Source: Blastococcus capsensis (lineage in GTDB: Bacteria > Actinomycetota > Actinomycetes > Mycobacteriales > Geodermatophilaceae). Taken from it: DNA of 64,000 nucleotides. The position numbers and the translations under genes are program-made. Positions 9,010 through 16,452 of this stretch are shown piece after piece (position 1 is the first letter of the stretch; each line of letters starts with the position of its first letter). The stretch covers positions 124,001 through 188,000 of the forward strand of contig NZ_JASNNW010000007.1 in NCBI RefSeq assembly GCF_030165005.1. The letters run 5' to 3'. Below the pieces are notes generated by a model. That model worked only from the letters and a program-made list of their open reading frames with translations. It was not told the DNA's origin and did no database searches.

Positions 9010-10074
9010 GTGCTCGGCGCCGACCAGGTGCGGCAGACGGTCGCCTGGATCGCCGGCGAGCAGTCGGGGGACGGCGCGCTGCCGTGGTTCCGCACCGGTC
9101 AGCTGGATCCCTGGGACTCGGTCGAGGCGGCGATGGCGCTCGACGTCGGCGGCGAGCACGCCCGGGCCGCGGCGGCCTATCGCTGGCTGGCCGGTCGGCA
9201 GCGCCCCGGCGGCAGCTGGGCAGCCGAGTACCGCGAGGGCGCCGAGACCGCCCCGGCCGCGGAGAGCAACCACGCCGGCTACCTCGCCGTCGGGGTCTGG
9301 CACTCCTGGTTGGCCACCGGCGACGAGGCGCTCACCACCGAGCTGTGGCCGGCGGTGCGGGCCGCGCTGGACCTCGTCGTCCGGATGCAGCTGCCGGGCG
9401 GTGCCATCGGCTGGGCCCTGCGCCCGGACGGCACCCCCGACGACCTGGCGCTGCTCACCGGGAACGCCAGCCTGTTCCAGGCGCTGCGCTGCGGGCTGGC
9501 CCTGGCCGAGCTGACCGGCGAGGCGCAGCCGGACTGGGAGCTGGCCGTCGCCGACCTCGGCAGTGCCCTGCGGGAGCGGCCGGAGTCCTTCGCCGACCGG
9601 TCGCGCTACTCGATGGACTGGTACTACCCCGTGCTGGGCGGCGCGGTCACCGGCACGGCCGCCGGCGACCGGCTGGCGGAGGGCTGGGACCGGTTCGTCG
9701 TCCCGGGGCTGGGCATCCGCTGCGTCGCCGAGCGGCCCTGGGTGACCGGCGCCGAGACCTGCGAGCTCGCGCTGGCTCTCGTCGCCGCCGGCCAGCGCGA
9801 CGCGGCGCTGGAGCAGGTCGCGGCGATGCAGCACCTGCGCGACGACGACGGCGCGTACTGGACCGGGTACGTCTACCCCGACGACGCCCGGTGGCCGATC
9901 GAGCGGACCACCTGGACGGCGGCCGCGGTGGTCCTGGCCGCCGACGCCCTCTGCGGCGCGTCGTCCGCCGCCGGGCTGTTCGCCGATCCGTGGGCGCTGC
10001 CGCCCGCGGGAACGCGGGAAGTCACGCCGGACACCGATTGGCTCCCCGGGTCTGCGGGCAGGGTCTCCCCATGA
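9010..10074 (+). CDS. Alpha/alpha-toroid 'prenyltransferase-like' protein
   Basis: 354 residues of alpha-helical repeats of the terpene-cyclase/prenyltransferase toroid type, with repeated QxxxG..W motifs (QSGDGALPWF, QRPGGSW, MQLPGGAIGW). It lacks the DCTAE or DxDD acid motifs of hopene and diterpene cyclases, so cyclase activity is doubtful; databases often label such genes 'prenyltransferase'. The only usual start codon is GTG 9010, but the frame continues upstream through LLPELPGV, which resembles family N-termini, so the true start may be a rare codon inside the methyltransferase gene. It overlaps the next ATG by 4 bp. Confidence 0.72.
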   Translation: MLGADQVRQTVAWIAGEQSGDGALPWFRTGQLDPWDSVEAAMALDVGGEHARAAAAYRWLAGRQRPGGSWAAEYREGAETAPAAESNHAGYLAVGVWHSWLATGDEALTTELWPAVRAALDLVVRMQLPGGAIGWALRPDGTPDDLALLTGNASLFQALRCGLALAELTGEAQPDWELAVADLGSALRERPESFADRSRYSMDWYYPVLGGAVTGTAAGDRLAEGWDRFVVPGLGIRCVAERPWVTGAETCELALALVAAGQRDAALEQVAAMQHLRDDDGAYWTGYVYPDDARWPIERTTWTAAAVVLAADALCGASSAAGLFADPWALPPAGTREVTPDTDWLPGSAGRVSP

Positions 10075-10958
10075 CCACGCTGCCCGAGACCCAGACCGAG
10101 GCCTCCGGCCCGCCGGACGCCGAGGTCACGGTGGTCATCGCCAGCCGCAACCGCCGCGCCGACCTGCTCGCCACGCTGCCCCGCCACGAGGCCCCGGTGG
10201 TGCTCGTCGACAACGCATCCACCGACGGCACCGTCGCCGCGGTGCGCCAGGCCCATCCCGAGGTGACCCTCCTTCCGCTGGACCGCAACGAGGGGGCCCA
10301 CGGGCGCACCCTGGGGGCCGCGGAGGCGCACACCCCGTTCCTCGCCTTCGCCGACGACGACTCGTGGTGGGCCCCGGGTGACCTGGCGCGCGCGGTGGCG
10401 ATCATGCGCGCCCATCCCCGGCTGGCCCTGCTCAGCGCCCGGATCCTCGTCGGCCCGGACGAGCGGCTCGACTCCGTCTGTGCGGAGATGGCCCGGAGCC
10501 CGCTGGGCACGGCACCGGATCTGCCGGGCCCCTCGCTGCTCGGGTTCGTCGCCTGCGCCGCACTGGTCCGCACCGAGGCCTTCCAGGCCGTCGGCGGCTT
10601 CGACCCGGTCGTGCGCTTCCCCGGCGAGGAGGAGCGGGTGGCTCTGGACCTGGCCGGCGCCGGGTGGGGGCTGTCCTACGTCGACGAGGTGACCATCCAC
10701 CACCACCCCTCCCCCAGGCGCGAGGCGCCGGCCCGCCGGCAGGCCGGTATCTGGCGGAGCCGGGTCCTCACCGCGGCGATGCGCCTGCCGGCCGGCGAGC
10801 TGGTCCGGACGACCGGGCGGGCGGTGCTGGCCGGCCGGCCGGGGATCGAGGGGCTGCTGCGGGCGGCGCCGGACCTGCCGGCCGCGCTGCGCCGGCGGCG
10901 GCCGGTTCCTCCTGGCGTGCTGGCCGACCTGCACCGCCTCCAGGGGAGCCGGTCGTGA
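10071..10958 (+). CDS. GT2-family glycosyltransferase (first of a tandem pair)
   Basis: GT-A fold enzyme of 295 residues. It begins VTVVIASRNRRADLL and has VVLVDNASTDGT and the FADDDSWW segment carrying the DxD-like metal/nucleotide site; GGFDP and PGEEERVALD match the acceptor/base region of rhamnosyl- or mannosyl-type GT2 enzymes. ATG start overlaps the upstream stop (ATGA), and the stop overlaps the next GTG. About half the residues in the conserved core are the same in the next gene, so the pair is probably a tandem duplication. Confidence 0.9.
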   Translation: MTTLPETQTEASGPPDAEVTVVIASRNRRADLLATLPRHEAPVVLVDNASTDGTVAAVRQAHPEVTLLPLDRNEGAHGRTLGAAEAHTPFLAFADDDSWWAPGDLARAVAIMRAHPRLALLSARILVGPDERLDSVCAEMARSPLGTAPDLPGPSLLGFVACAALVRTEAFQAVGGFDPVVRFPGEEERVALDLAGAGWGLSYVDEVTIHHHPSPRREAPARRQAGIWRSRVLTAAMRLPAGELVRTTGRAVLAGRPGIEGLLRAAPDLPAALRRRRPVPPGVLADLHRLQGSRS

Positions 10959-11935
10959 GAACGGACCCTGCTGCCCCCCACCACTCGGAGAATGACCCCG
11001 TCCTCCCCGCGACGGGGCCAGGAACGCTGCATGAGGGTCAGACGGATCCGCGGGTCGCCGTCGTCGTCATCACCCATCAGCGCCGGGACGAGCTGCTGCT
11101 CGCCCTCGAGCGCCTGGTCGCCCTGCCCGAGCACCCGCACGTGGTCGTGGTGGACAACGGCTCGACCGACGGCACCGCCGACTCCGTCCGGGACCGGTTC
11201 CCGCAGGTGGAGCTGATCGCCAGCCGGGAGAACCTGGGCGCCGTTGGCCGCAACCTGGGGGTGGCTCGTCTCGAGACCCCGTACGTCGCCTTCTGCGACG
11301 ACGACACCTGGTGGGAACCCGGCGCCCTCCGCACGGCGGCCGACGCCCTCGACGCCCACCCGCGGCTGGCGGTCGTGACGGCGCGGATCCTGGTGGAGCC
11401 GGGAGGCACCGAGGACCCGATCGTCGCCGAGCTGCGCGACTCCCCCGTCCGGGGCGCCGACTGGCTGCCCGGGCCGGCGCTCGGGTCCTTCCTCGCCGGC
11501 GCCTCCGTGCTCCGGCGCGAGGCGTTCGAGGAGGTCGGCGGGTTCTCCGAACGGCTCTGGCTGGGCGGTGAGGAGGAGCTCATGGCCGGCGACCTGGCCG
11601 CTCGCGGCTGGGAGCTGTGCTACCTGCCGGCGCTGACCGTCCACCACCAGGCGAGCACCGCCCGCGACCCGCACCGGCGGCGCGCCGACGGCATCCGGAA
11701 CACCCTGTGGACGACGTGGCTGCGCCGCCCCTTCCGCCCGGCGCTACGGCGCACGCTGCACCTGCTGCGCACGGTGCCCCGCGACCGGGTGACCCTCCGC
11801 GGGCTGCTGCAGGCGGCCCGCGGCCTGCCGTGGGTGCTGCGGGAACGGCGGGTCCTACCGCCGCACGCCGAGGCACGCTTCGCCGCCCTGGAGGCGGCCC
11901 AGCAGAAATCCTCCGCCCGCCGCTACGTCAGCTGA
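10955..11935 (+). CDS. GT2-family glycosyltransferase (second of a tandem pair)
   Basis: 326 residues, paralogous to the preceding gene: VAVVVITHQRRDELL, VVVVDNGSTDGT, CDDDTWWEPG and the GGEEELMAGD segment occur in the same order. The C-terminus has an Arg-rich amphipathic tail suitable for membrane-surface binding. GTG 10955 overlaps the previous stop as GTGA. Last gene of the cluster and convergent with the DksA-like gene 33 bp away. The sugar transferred is unknown. Confidence 0.9.
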   Translation: MRTDPAAPHHSENDPVLPATGPGTLHEGQTDPRVAVVVITHQRRDELLLALERLVALPEHPHVVVVDNGSTDGTADSVRDRFPQVELIASRENLGAVGRNLGVARLETPYVAFCDDDTWWEPGALRTAADALDAHPRLAVVTARILVEPGGTEDPIVAELRDSPVRGADWLPGPALGSFLAGASVLRREAFEEVGGFSERLWLGGEEELMAGDLAARGWELCYLPALTVHHQASTARDPHRRRADGIRNTLWTTWLRRPFRPALRRTLHLLRTVPRDRVTLRGLLQAARGLPWVLRERRVLPPHAEARFAALEAAQQKSSARRYVS

Positions 11936-11968
11936 GCGCCGAGCGGGCGGGGGCAGCACCCGACGGCT

Positions 11969-12298
11969 TCAGCGGGCGCAGTCGATGCAGGTGCGTGCGG
12001 CCGGGCGGGCTTCCAGCCGCTCGGGCGCGATCGGCCGGCCGCAGCCCTCACACCGGCCGTAGGTGCCGGCCTCCACGGCGGTGACGGCGGCGTCGACGTC
12101 GGCCAGCCGCCGGCGGGCGTGCTCCAGCAGGGCGGCCACCTGCTGCCGCTCGAAGGCGATCGTGGCGCCCTCCGGATCGTGCTCGTCGTCGGCGTTGGAC
12201 GCCCTGGCGGCGGCGACCACCTCGTCGAACTCCCGGGTCAGCGCGTCGATCTGCGCGAGCACCGCCGCCCGCTCCGCCCCGAGCGGATCAGCGCTCAC
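11969..12298 (-). CDS. TraR/DksA-family zinc-finger protein
   Basis: 109 residues: a coiled-coil-like acidic/basic helical N-terminal two-thirds and a C-terminal four-Cys zinc finger (CEGCGRPI ... CIDC) typical of DksA/TraR proteins that act at the RNA-polymerase secondary channel. The EAGTYGRCEGCG lead-in is diagnostic. GTG start; the first 11 bases overlap the 3' end of the upstream methyltransferase gene. Role in stringent-type control is inferred from family only. Confidence 0.88.
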   Translation of the reverse strand: MSADPLGAERAAVLAQIDALTREFDEVVAAARASNADDEHDPEGATIAFERQQVAALLEHARRRLADVDAAVTAVEAGTYGRCEGCGRPIAPERLEARPAARTCIDCAR

Positions 12299-12947
12299 GG
12301 CGCAGCAGGCGCAGCGAGCCGGTGTCCGGCAACTCGGTGAAGTCACCGGACTCCAGCACCCGCCGGTAGACGCCGTAGGGCGCCTGCCCGCCGTCGGCCG
12401 GGTCGGGGAAGACGTCGTGGATCGCCAGGGTGCCGCCCACCCTGAGCTTGGCCACCCAGGCGTCCTGGTCGCGGCGAGCGGACTCCTCGGTGTGGCTGCC
12501 GTCGAGGAAGAGCAGCGCGAGCGGGGCGCCCCACAGCGGGGCCAGCGTCTCCGACCGGGTGACGACGGCGATGACGACGTCCTCGGCCCCGGCCTCGGCG
12601 ATGGTCCGGCGGAAGCGCGGCAGGGTGTCGATCCGCCCGACGGCGGGGTCCACCAGCGAGGGGTCGTGGTACTCCCAGCCGGGCTGGTGCTCCTCCGAGC
12701 CGCGATGGTGGTCGACGGTGACCACCTGCCGGCCGGTCTCCCGCGCGGCGGCGGCCAGGTACAGCGCGGACTTGCCCATCCAGCTGCCCACCTCGAGCAG
12801 CGGCCCGGGGACGGCGACGGCGCGGGCCGCCTCGTACAGGGCGGCGCCCTCATCATCGGGCATGAAGCCCGGGGCGGCCTGGGCGGCGGCGAGGAGACCG
12901 GCGCTCGGGGGCGGTACGGGCGGGAGCATGGGGACAGCCTCGCTCAT
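12288..12947 (-). CDS. Class I SAM-dependent methyltransferase (Methyltransf_24 / O-methyltransferase type)
   Basis: 219 residues. Motif I is VPGPLLEVGSWMGKSALYLA, then VVTVDHHRGSEE, a LALLFLDGSHTEE segment and GGTLAIHDVFPDP, the pattern of CmcI-like and Methyltransf_24 O-methyltransferases. ATG at 12947; an internal ATG 18 bases downstream is an alternative. It overlaps the YibE/F gene by 4 bp on one side and the DksA-like gene by 11 bp on the other, so the three are probably co-transcribed. Acceptor unknown. Confidence 0.87.
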   Translation of the reverse strand: MSEAVPMLPPVPPPSAGLLAAAQAAPGFMPDDEGAALYEAARAVAVPGPLLEVGSWMGKSALYLAAAARETGRQVVTVDHHRGSEEHQPGWEYHDPSLVDPAVGRIDTLPRFRRTIAEAGAEDVVIAVVTRSETLAPLWGAPLALLFLDGSHTEESARRDQDAWVAKLRVGGTLAIHDVFPDPADGGQAPYGVYRRVLESGDFTELPDTGSLRLLRRER

Positions 12948-14215
12948 CGGGCGAACCGGGCACGCAGCACAGTCAGCCCGCGCTCGGTGGCGGCTCCGGC
13001 CTGGGTGTCGGCGGCCTTCGCGAAGAAGGCGCCGGCAGCGGTGGTCACCGGGACGGCGAGCACCAGCGCGATGGCGCCGACCATGGTCCGGATGACCTCC
13101 TCGGCCAGCGCCGAGGAGGTCACGATGACCTGCCAGGGCTGGGAGTAGACCTCGAAGAGCAGCAGCAGCGGGAGCGCGGCACCGGCGTAGGCGAAGACGA
13201 TCGTGTAGACGGTCGAGGCGATGTGGTCGCGCCCCACCGTCATCCCGCGGGTGTAGAGCTCCCGCCAGGTCATCGACGGGTCCACCTCGTGCAGCTGCCA
13301 GATGGCCGACGCCTGGGTGATCGTGACGTCGTTGAGCACGCCGAGGCCGGCCACCACGATGCCGGCGAGCACCAGGCCGGAGAAGTCCAGCGTCGGGTCG
13401 AAGCTGTTCAGCTGCGCCGTCTCCTCGCTGGTGAGGCCGGTCAGCCGGGCGGCGGCCACGGACAGCGACCCGAGGACGGCGACCAGCGACAGCCCGAACA
13501 GCGTGCCGACCAGCGCGGTGGTCGTCCGGGCGGAGAAGCCGTGGGCCAGGTAGAGGACGACGAACATGATCGCCGCCGAGCCGACCAGGCTGACCAGCGC
13601 AGGCGAGTCGTAGGCGAGCAGCCCGGGCAGCACGAACTGCAGCAGCACGAAGAAGGCGAACGCCAGCCCGACGAGGGAGGCCAGCCCGCGCAGCCGGGCC
13701 ACCAGGCCGACCACGACCGCGAAGCCGACGGCCAGCGCGATCATCGGGGTGTCCCGCTCGTAGTCGAAGAACTGGTACGACGGGCCGCCCTCGGCCCCCG
13801 CGTCGCGGGTCAGCACGAGGGTGTCCCCTTCGGCCACGCCGTTGGCGACGACGTCGGACTGCAGGTCGAGCTGCGTGAAGTCCCCGGCCCCGTCGCCGTC
13901 GAGGACCTCCACGACGACGGACGCACAGGTGACGGGCACACCACCCGGGTCCCCGCACTCGACCCTCTCCACGGAGATCACACGTGCGTCGGGATAGGTG
14001 GTGCCCGGCGGCAGGTAGGTGGCCGCCACCTGCTCGGCGCGGGTGGGCTCGCCGTCCGGCCACAGGGCGACCAGTCCGATCACCGTGGCCAGCGCGGCCG
14101 GGACCAGGATGAGGAGCATCAGCCACACGGCGCGGCGCCGGCGGCCGAGGGCCTCCGCGGTGGGCGGAGGCGCGTCCGGGTCCGGACCGTGGCTGTGGGC
14201 GTGGGTGGACGACAC
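12944..14215 (-). CDS. YibE/F family membrane protein
   Basis: 423 residues. After a His-containing N-terminus (MSSTHAHSHG) comes one TM helix (about 30-52), an extracytoplasmic domain rich in Asp (to about 165), and then seven to eight TM helices with the YibE/F signature: TLFGLSLVAVLG, LNDVTITQASAIWQL and GRDHIASTVYTIVFAYAGA. Function unknown in this family. GTG start. The following SAM methyltransferase overlaps its stop. Confidence 0.9.
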   Translation of the reverse strand: MSSTHAHSHGPDPDAPPPTAEALGRRRRAVWLMLLILVPAALATVIGLVALWPDGEPTRAEQVAATYLPPGTTYPDARVISVERVECGDPGGVPVTCASVVVEVLDGDGAGDFTQLDLQSDVVANGVAEGDTLVLTRDAGAEGGPSYQFFDYERDTPMIALAVGFAVVVGLVARLRGLASLVGLAFAFFVLLQFVLPGLLAYDSPALVSLVGSAAIMFVVLYLAHGFSARTTTALVGTLFGLSLVAVLGSLSVAAARLTGLTSEETAQLNSFDPTLDFSGLVLAGIVVAGLGVLNDVTITQASAIWQLHEVDPSMTWRELYTRGMTVGRDHIASTVYTIVFAYAGAALPLLLLFEVYSQPWQVIVTSSALAEEVIRTMVGAIALVLAVPVTTAAGAFFAKAADTQAGAATERGLTVLRARFAR

Positions 14216-14264
14216 CCGGTCAGGCTAGGAGCCCGGTCGCCGCCGGCCCGCACCCGACACCTGA

Positions 14265-14702
14265 CTACGAGTGCCCGGCCGCCCGCTCACCGCCGGCCTC
14301 GGCGATGGTGAACCGGTACCACAGGCCGGTGAGCTGGAGCGGGCGGGCCACCGACGGCGGCGGGTCCACGAGCACGGTCTCGATGCCGCGCGGCACGCCG
14401 AGCTTCTGGACCTGGACCAGCACTGCGAGGCCGGCGGAGCTCATGAACGTCACCCCGCGCAGGTCCAGCTCGACCCGGCGCAGCGAGTGCTCGGCCAGGA
14501 GCACGTCGGTGACGGTGCGCACGAGCGGGCGTCGGGCGGTGTCGGTGAGTTCGCCGGTGATGCTGAGCCGGGCGGTCTCCCCTTCGACGGTGTGCTCGAC
14601 GGTGGGCTCCTCGTCCGCGACGGAGCGGTCGGGCGAGGCCTGCGGGGTGGCGCTGGTCGTCTCCTCCACGGGCTCTTCCTGCCCCGCCCGGCGCCGGTTC
14701 AC
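14265..14702 (-). CDS. STAS-domain protein (anti-sigma-factor-antagonist like)
   Basis: 145 residues: an acidic, probably flexible N-terminal 35 residues, then a STAS domain with ITGELTDTARR, VELDLRGVTFMSSAGL and VLVQ. The MSSAGL motif holds the Ser that is phosphorylated in SpoIIAA-type antagonists. No kinase or sigma factor gene is beside it, so its partner is elsewhere. GTG start without a strong Shine-Dalgarno sequence. 49 bp from the YibE/F gene. Confidence 0.85.
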   Translation of the reverse strand: MNRRRAGQEEPVEETTSATPQASPDRSVADEEPTVEHTVEGETARLSITGELTDTARRPLVRTVTDVLLAEHSLRRVELDLRGVTFMSSAGLAVLVQVQKLGVPRGIETVLVDPPPSVARPLQLTGLWYRFTIAEAGGERAAGHS

Positions 14703-14884
14703 GCCTGCCGGAGGGAGTTCCGCGTCATGGACGGGGGAGCTCCTCGTCCGATGCGGCGTTCACCTCGGCACCCGAGCGAGGCGCGTCGGCGGAGGTGATC
14801 GTCGGGCGGCAGGACGAGCTGGCCTGCGCCCGGGCCGGCCTGGCGCGGCTCCGGGACGGCGATGATCCCGATCCTGGCGACGCC

Positions 14885-14901
14885 TACCCTAGGGGGGTAT
14901 A
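14885..14901 (+). promoter_or_regulatory. CsoR-type operator overlapping a -10 element
   Basis: TACCCTAGGGGGGTATA: inverted TACCC/GGGTA around a G-rich centre, the form of CsoR/RcnR-family operators. The end of the site runs into TATAGT (14898-14903), a good -10 hexamer, so bound repressor would cover the promoter. It lies 47 bp before csoR, as expected for autoregulated copper cassettes. Confidence 0.75.
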
Positions 14902-14947
14902 GTTCAGCGCGGCATCGCGACCCCGCGGCGCCGACAGGAGGGACGAC

Positions 14948-15268
14948 GTGGAGACCACCGAGGGCGGCTGCAGCGGCCACGACCACGCGCACGGCTACAT
15001 CCACCGCAAGGACGACTACCTCAAGCGTCTGCGGCGGATCGAGGGCCAGGCTCGCGGCCTGCAGCGCATGGTGGAAGACGAGAAGTACTGCATCGACATC
15101 CTCACCCAGATCTCGGCCATGACGAAGGCGTTGCAGGCCGTTTCCCTCGGCCTGCTCGAGGAACACCTCAGCCACTGCGTCGTCGACGCCGCCCGAGCGG
15201 GCGGCCGCGAGGCCGAGGAGAAGGTCCGCGAGGCCACCGACGCCATCGCCCGGCTCGTCCGCTCCTGA
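14948..15268 (+). CDS. csoR: Copper-sensing transcriptional repressor CsoR
   Basis: All-helical DUF156 repressor of 106 residues that releases DNA on binding Cu(I). The copper ligands C-H-C are at Cys48, His73 and Cys77 with the exact spacing of mycobacterial CsoR (36/61/65). This argues for copper rather than the Ni/Co sensor RcnR or formaldehyde sensor FrmR. The N-terminus is unusually His-rich (CSGHDHAHGYIH). GTG start with GGAGGGACGAC upstream. First gene of the copper operon. Confidence 0.93.
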   Translation: METTEGGCSGHDHAHGYIHRKDDYLKRLRRIEGQARGLQRMVEDEKYCIDILTQISAMTKALQAVSLGLLEEHLSHCVVDAARAGGREAEEKVREATDAIARLVRS

Positions 15269-15293
15269 CCATCCACCTCCCGGGAGGAACCCC

Positions 15294-15506
15294 ATGACCA
15301 CCACCGCCAGCTACACCGTCACCGGTATGACCTGCGGGCACTGCGTCACCTCGGTCACCGAGGAGGTCTCGCAGCTGCCCGGTGTCACCGGTGTGGAGGT
15401 CGATCTCGCCACCGGCGGGCTGACCCTGACCAGCGCGGAGCCGGTCGACGAAGCTGCCGTGCGCGCCGCCGTCGAGGAGGCCGGATACGAGGTGAGCGGC
15501 CGCTGA
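15294..15506 (+). CDS. copZ: Copper chaperone, heavy-metal-associated domain (CopZ type)
   Basis: 70-residue ferredoxin-like HMA domain with the Cu(I)-binding MTCGHC motif (Cys14 and Cys17). It would pass copper to the P-type ATPase and to CsoR in the cytosol. ATG preceded by GGGAGGAACCCC. 25 bp after csoR, 13 bp before the secreted protein gene. Confidence 0.93.
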   Translation: MTTTASYTVTGMTCGHCVTSVTEEVSQLPGVTGVEVDLATGGLTLTSAEPVDEAAVRAAVEEAGYEVSGR

Positions 15507-15519
15507 CGCGGCCGGCGCC

Positions 15520-16452
15520 ATGAACACACCCACGAAGATCGCCGCGTTCGCCGTCGGCCTCGTCGCCGTGTTCGGCGCGGCCGTCGGCGTGGGCTCCGCG
15601 GTCGGCCCGGTCGGCCTGGGGGACGACTCCCCCGCGGCCGGGCATCCCGCGGCCGACGCGAGGCACGGGGACGGCGGCCACGTGACCGCCGCTCCCGCGC
15701 CCGCGGACCTGCCGGCCGGGCTCCAGGTCGCCGAGGACGGCTACACCCTCGACCTGGCCACGGACACCGCTCCCGCCGGCTCCGCCACCCCCGTCGCCTT
15801 CACCGTGCTGGGCCCCGGCGGCTCGCCGGTCACCGGGTACGAGGCCGACTCCGAGGTCGACCTGCACCTGGTCGCCGTGCGCCGCGACCTCACCGGCTAC
15901 CAGCACGTCCACCCCGAGCTCGGCGCCGACGGCGTCTGGCGGGCCCCGCTGGCGCTGGAGCCGGGCAGCTGGCGGCTGTTCGCCGACTTCACCGCCGCCG
16001 CCGACGGCGAGAACCGCGTGCTCGGCGCCGACCTCGCCGTCCCGGGCGGCTACGAGCCGCAGCCGCTGTCGGAGCCGTCGACGATCGCGGAGGTGGACGG
16101 CTACACGGTCGTGCTCACCGGCGGACTGACGCCGGGCTCGGCGTCGGAGCTGACGTTCAGCGTGAGCCGCGACGGCGTGCCGGTCACCGACCTGCAGCCC
16201 TACCTCGGCGCCTACGGGCACCTGGTGGCCCTGCGCGACGGCGACCTCGCCTACCTGCACGTCCACCCCGCCGGGCACGAAGCGGTCGAGCCCGCGCCCG
16301 GACCGCACGTCGAGTTCGCCACCACCGCCCCGTCGACGGGTACCTACCGGCTGTTCCTGGACTTCCGGCACGACGACGCGGTGCACACGGCCGCGTTCAC
16401 GGTGCCCGCCGGAAGGGCTCCCGCCGCCTCGCACGAGGAGCACGGATCATGA
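15520..16452 (+). CDS. Secreted or membrane-anchored two-repeat His-rich protein of the copper operon
   Basis: 310 residues. One N-terminal hydrophobic helix (about 6-30) directs export; there is no lipobox. Two tandem domains share a pattern: [18 protein letters not shown] then [12 protein letters not shown], and [19 protein letters not shown] then [12 protein letters not shown]. The HxHP motifs and a His/Asp-rich linker ([10 protein letters not shown]) suggest extracytoplasmic metal binding. Its place between copZ and copA, overlapping copA by 4 bp, supports copper. Function is otherwise undescribed to my knowledge; a periplasmic-side copper scavenger or donor is inference. Confidence 0.8.
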   Translation: MNTPTKIAAFAVGLVAVFGAAVGVGSAVGPVGLGDDSPAAGHPAADARHGDGGHVTAAPAPADLPAGLQVAEDGYTLDLATDTAPAGSATPVAFTVLGPGGSPVTGYEADSEVDLHLVAVRRDLTGYQHVHPELGADGVWRAPLALEPGSWRLFADFTAAADGENRVLGADLAVPGGYEPQPLSEPSTIAEVDGYTVVLTGGLTPGSASELTFSVSRDGVPVTDLQPYLGAYGHLVALRDGDLAYLHVHPAGHEAVEPAPGPHVEFATTAPSTGTYRLFLDFRHDDAVHTAAFTVPAGRAPAASHEEHGS

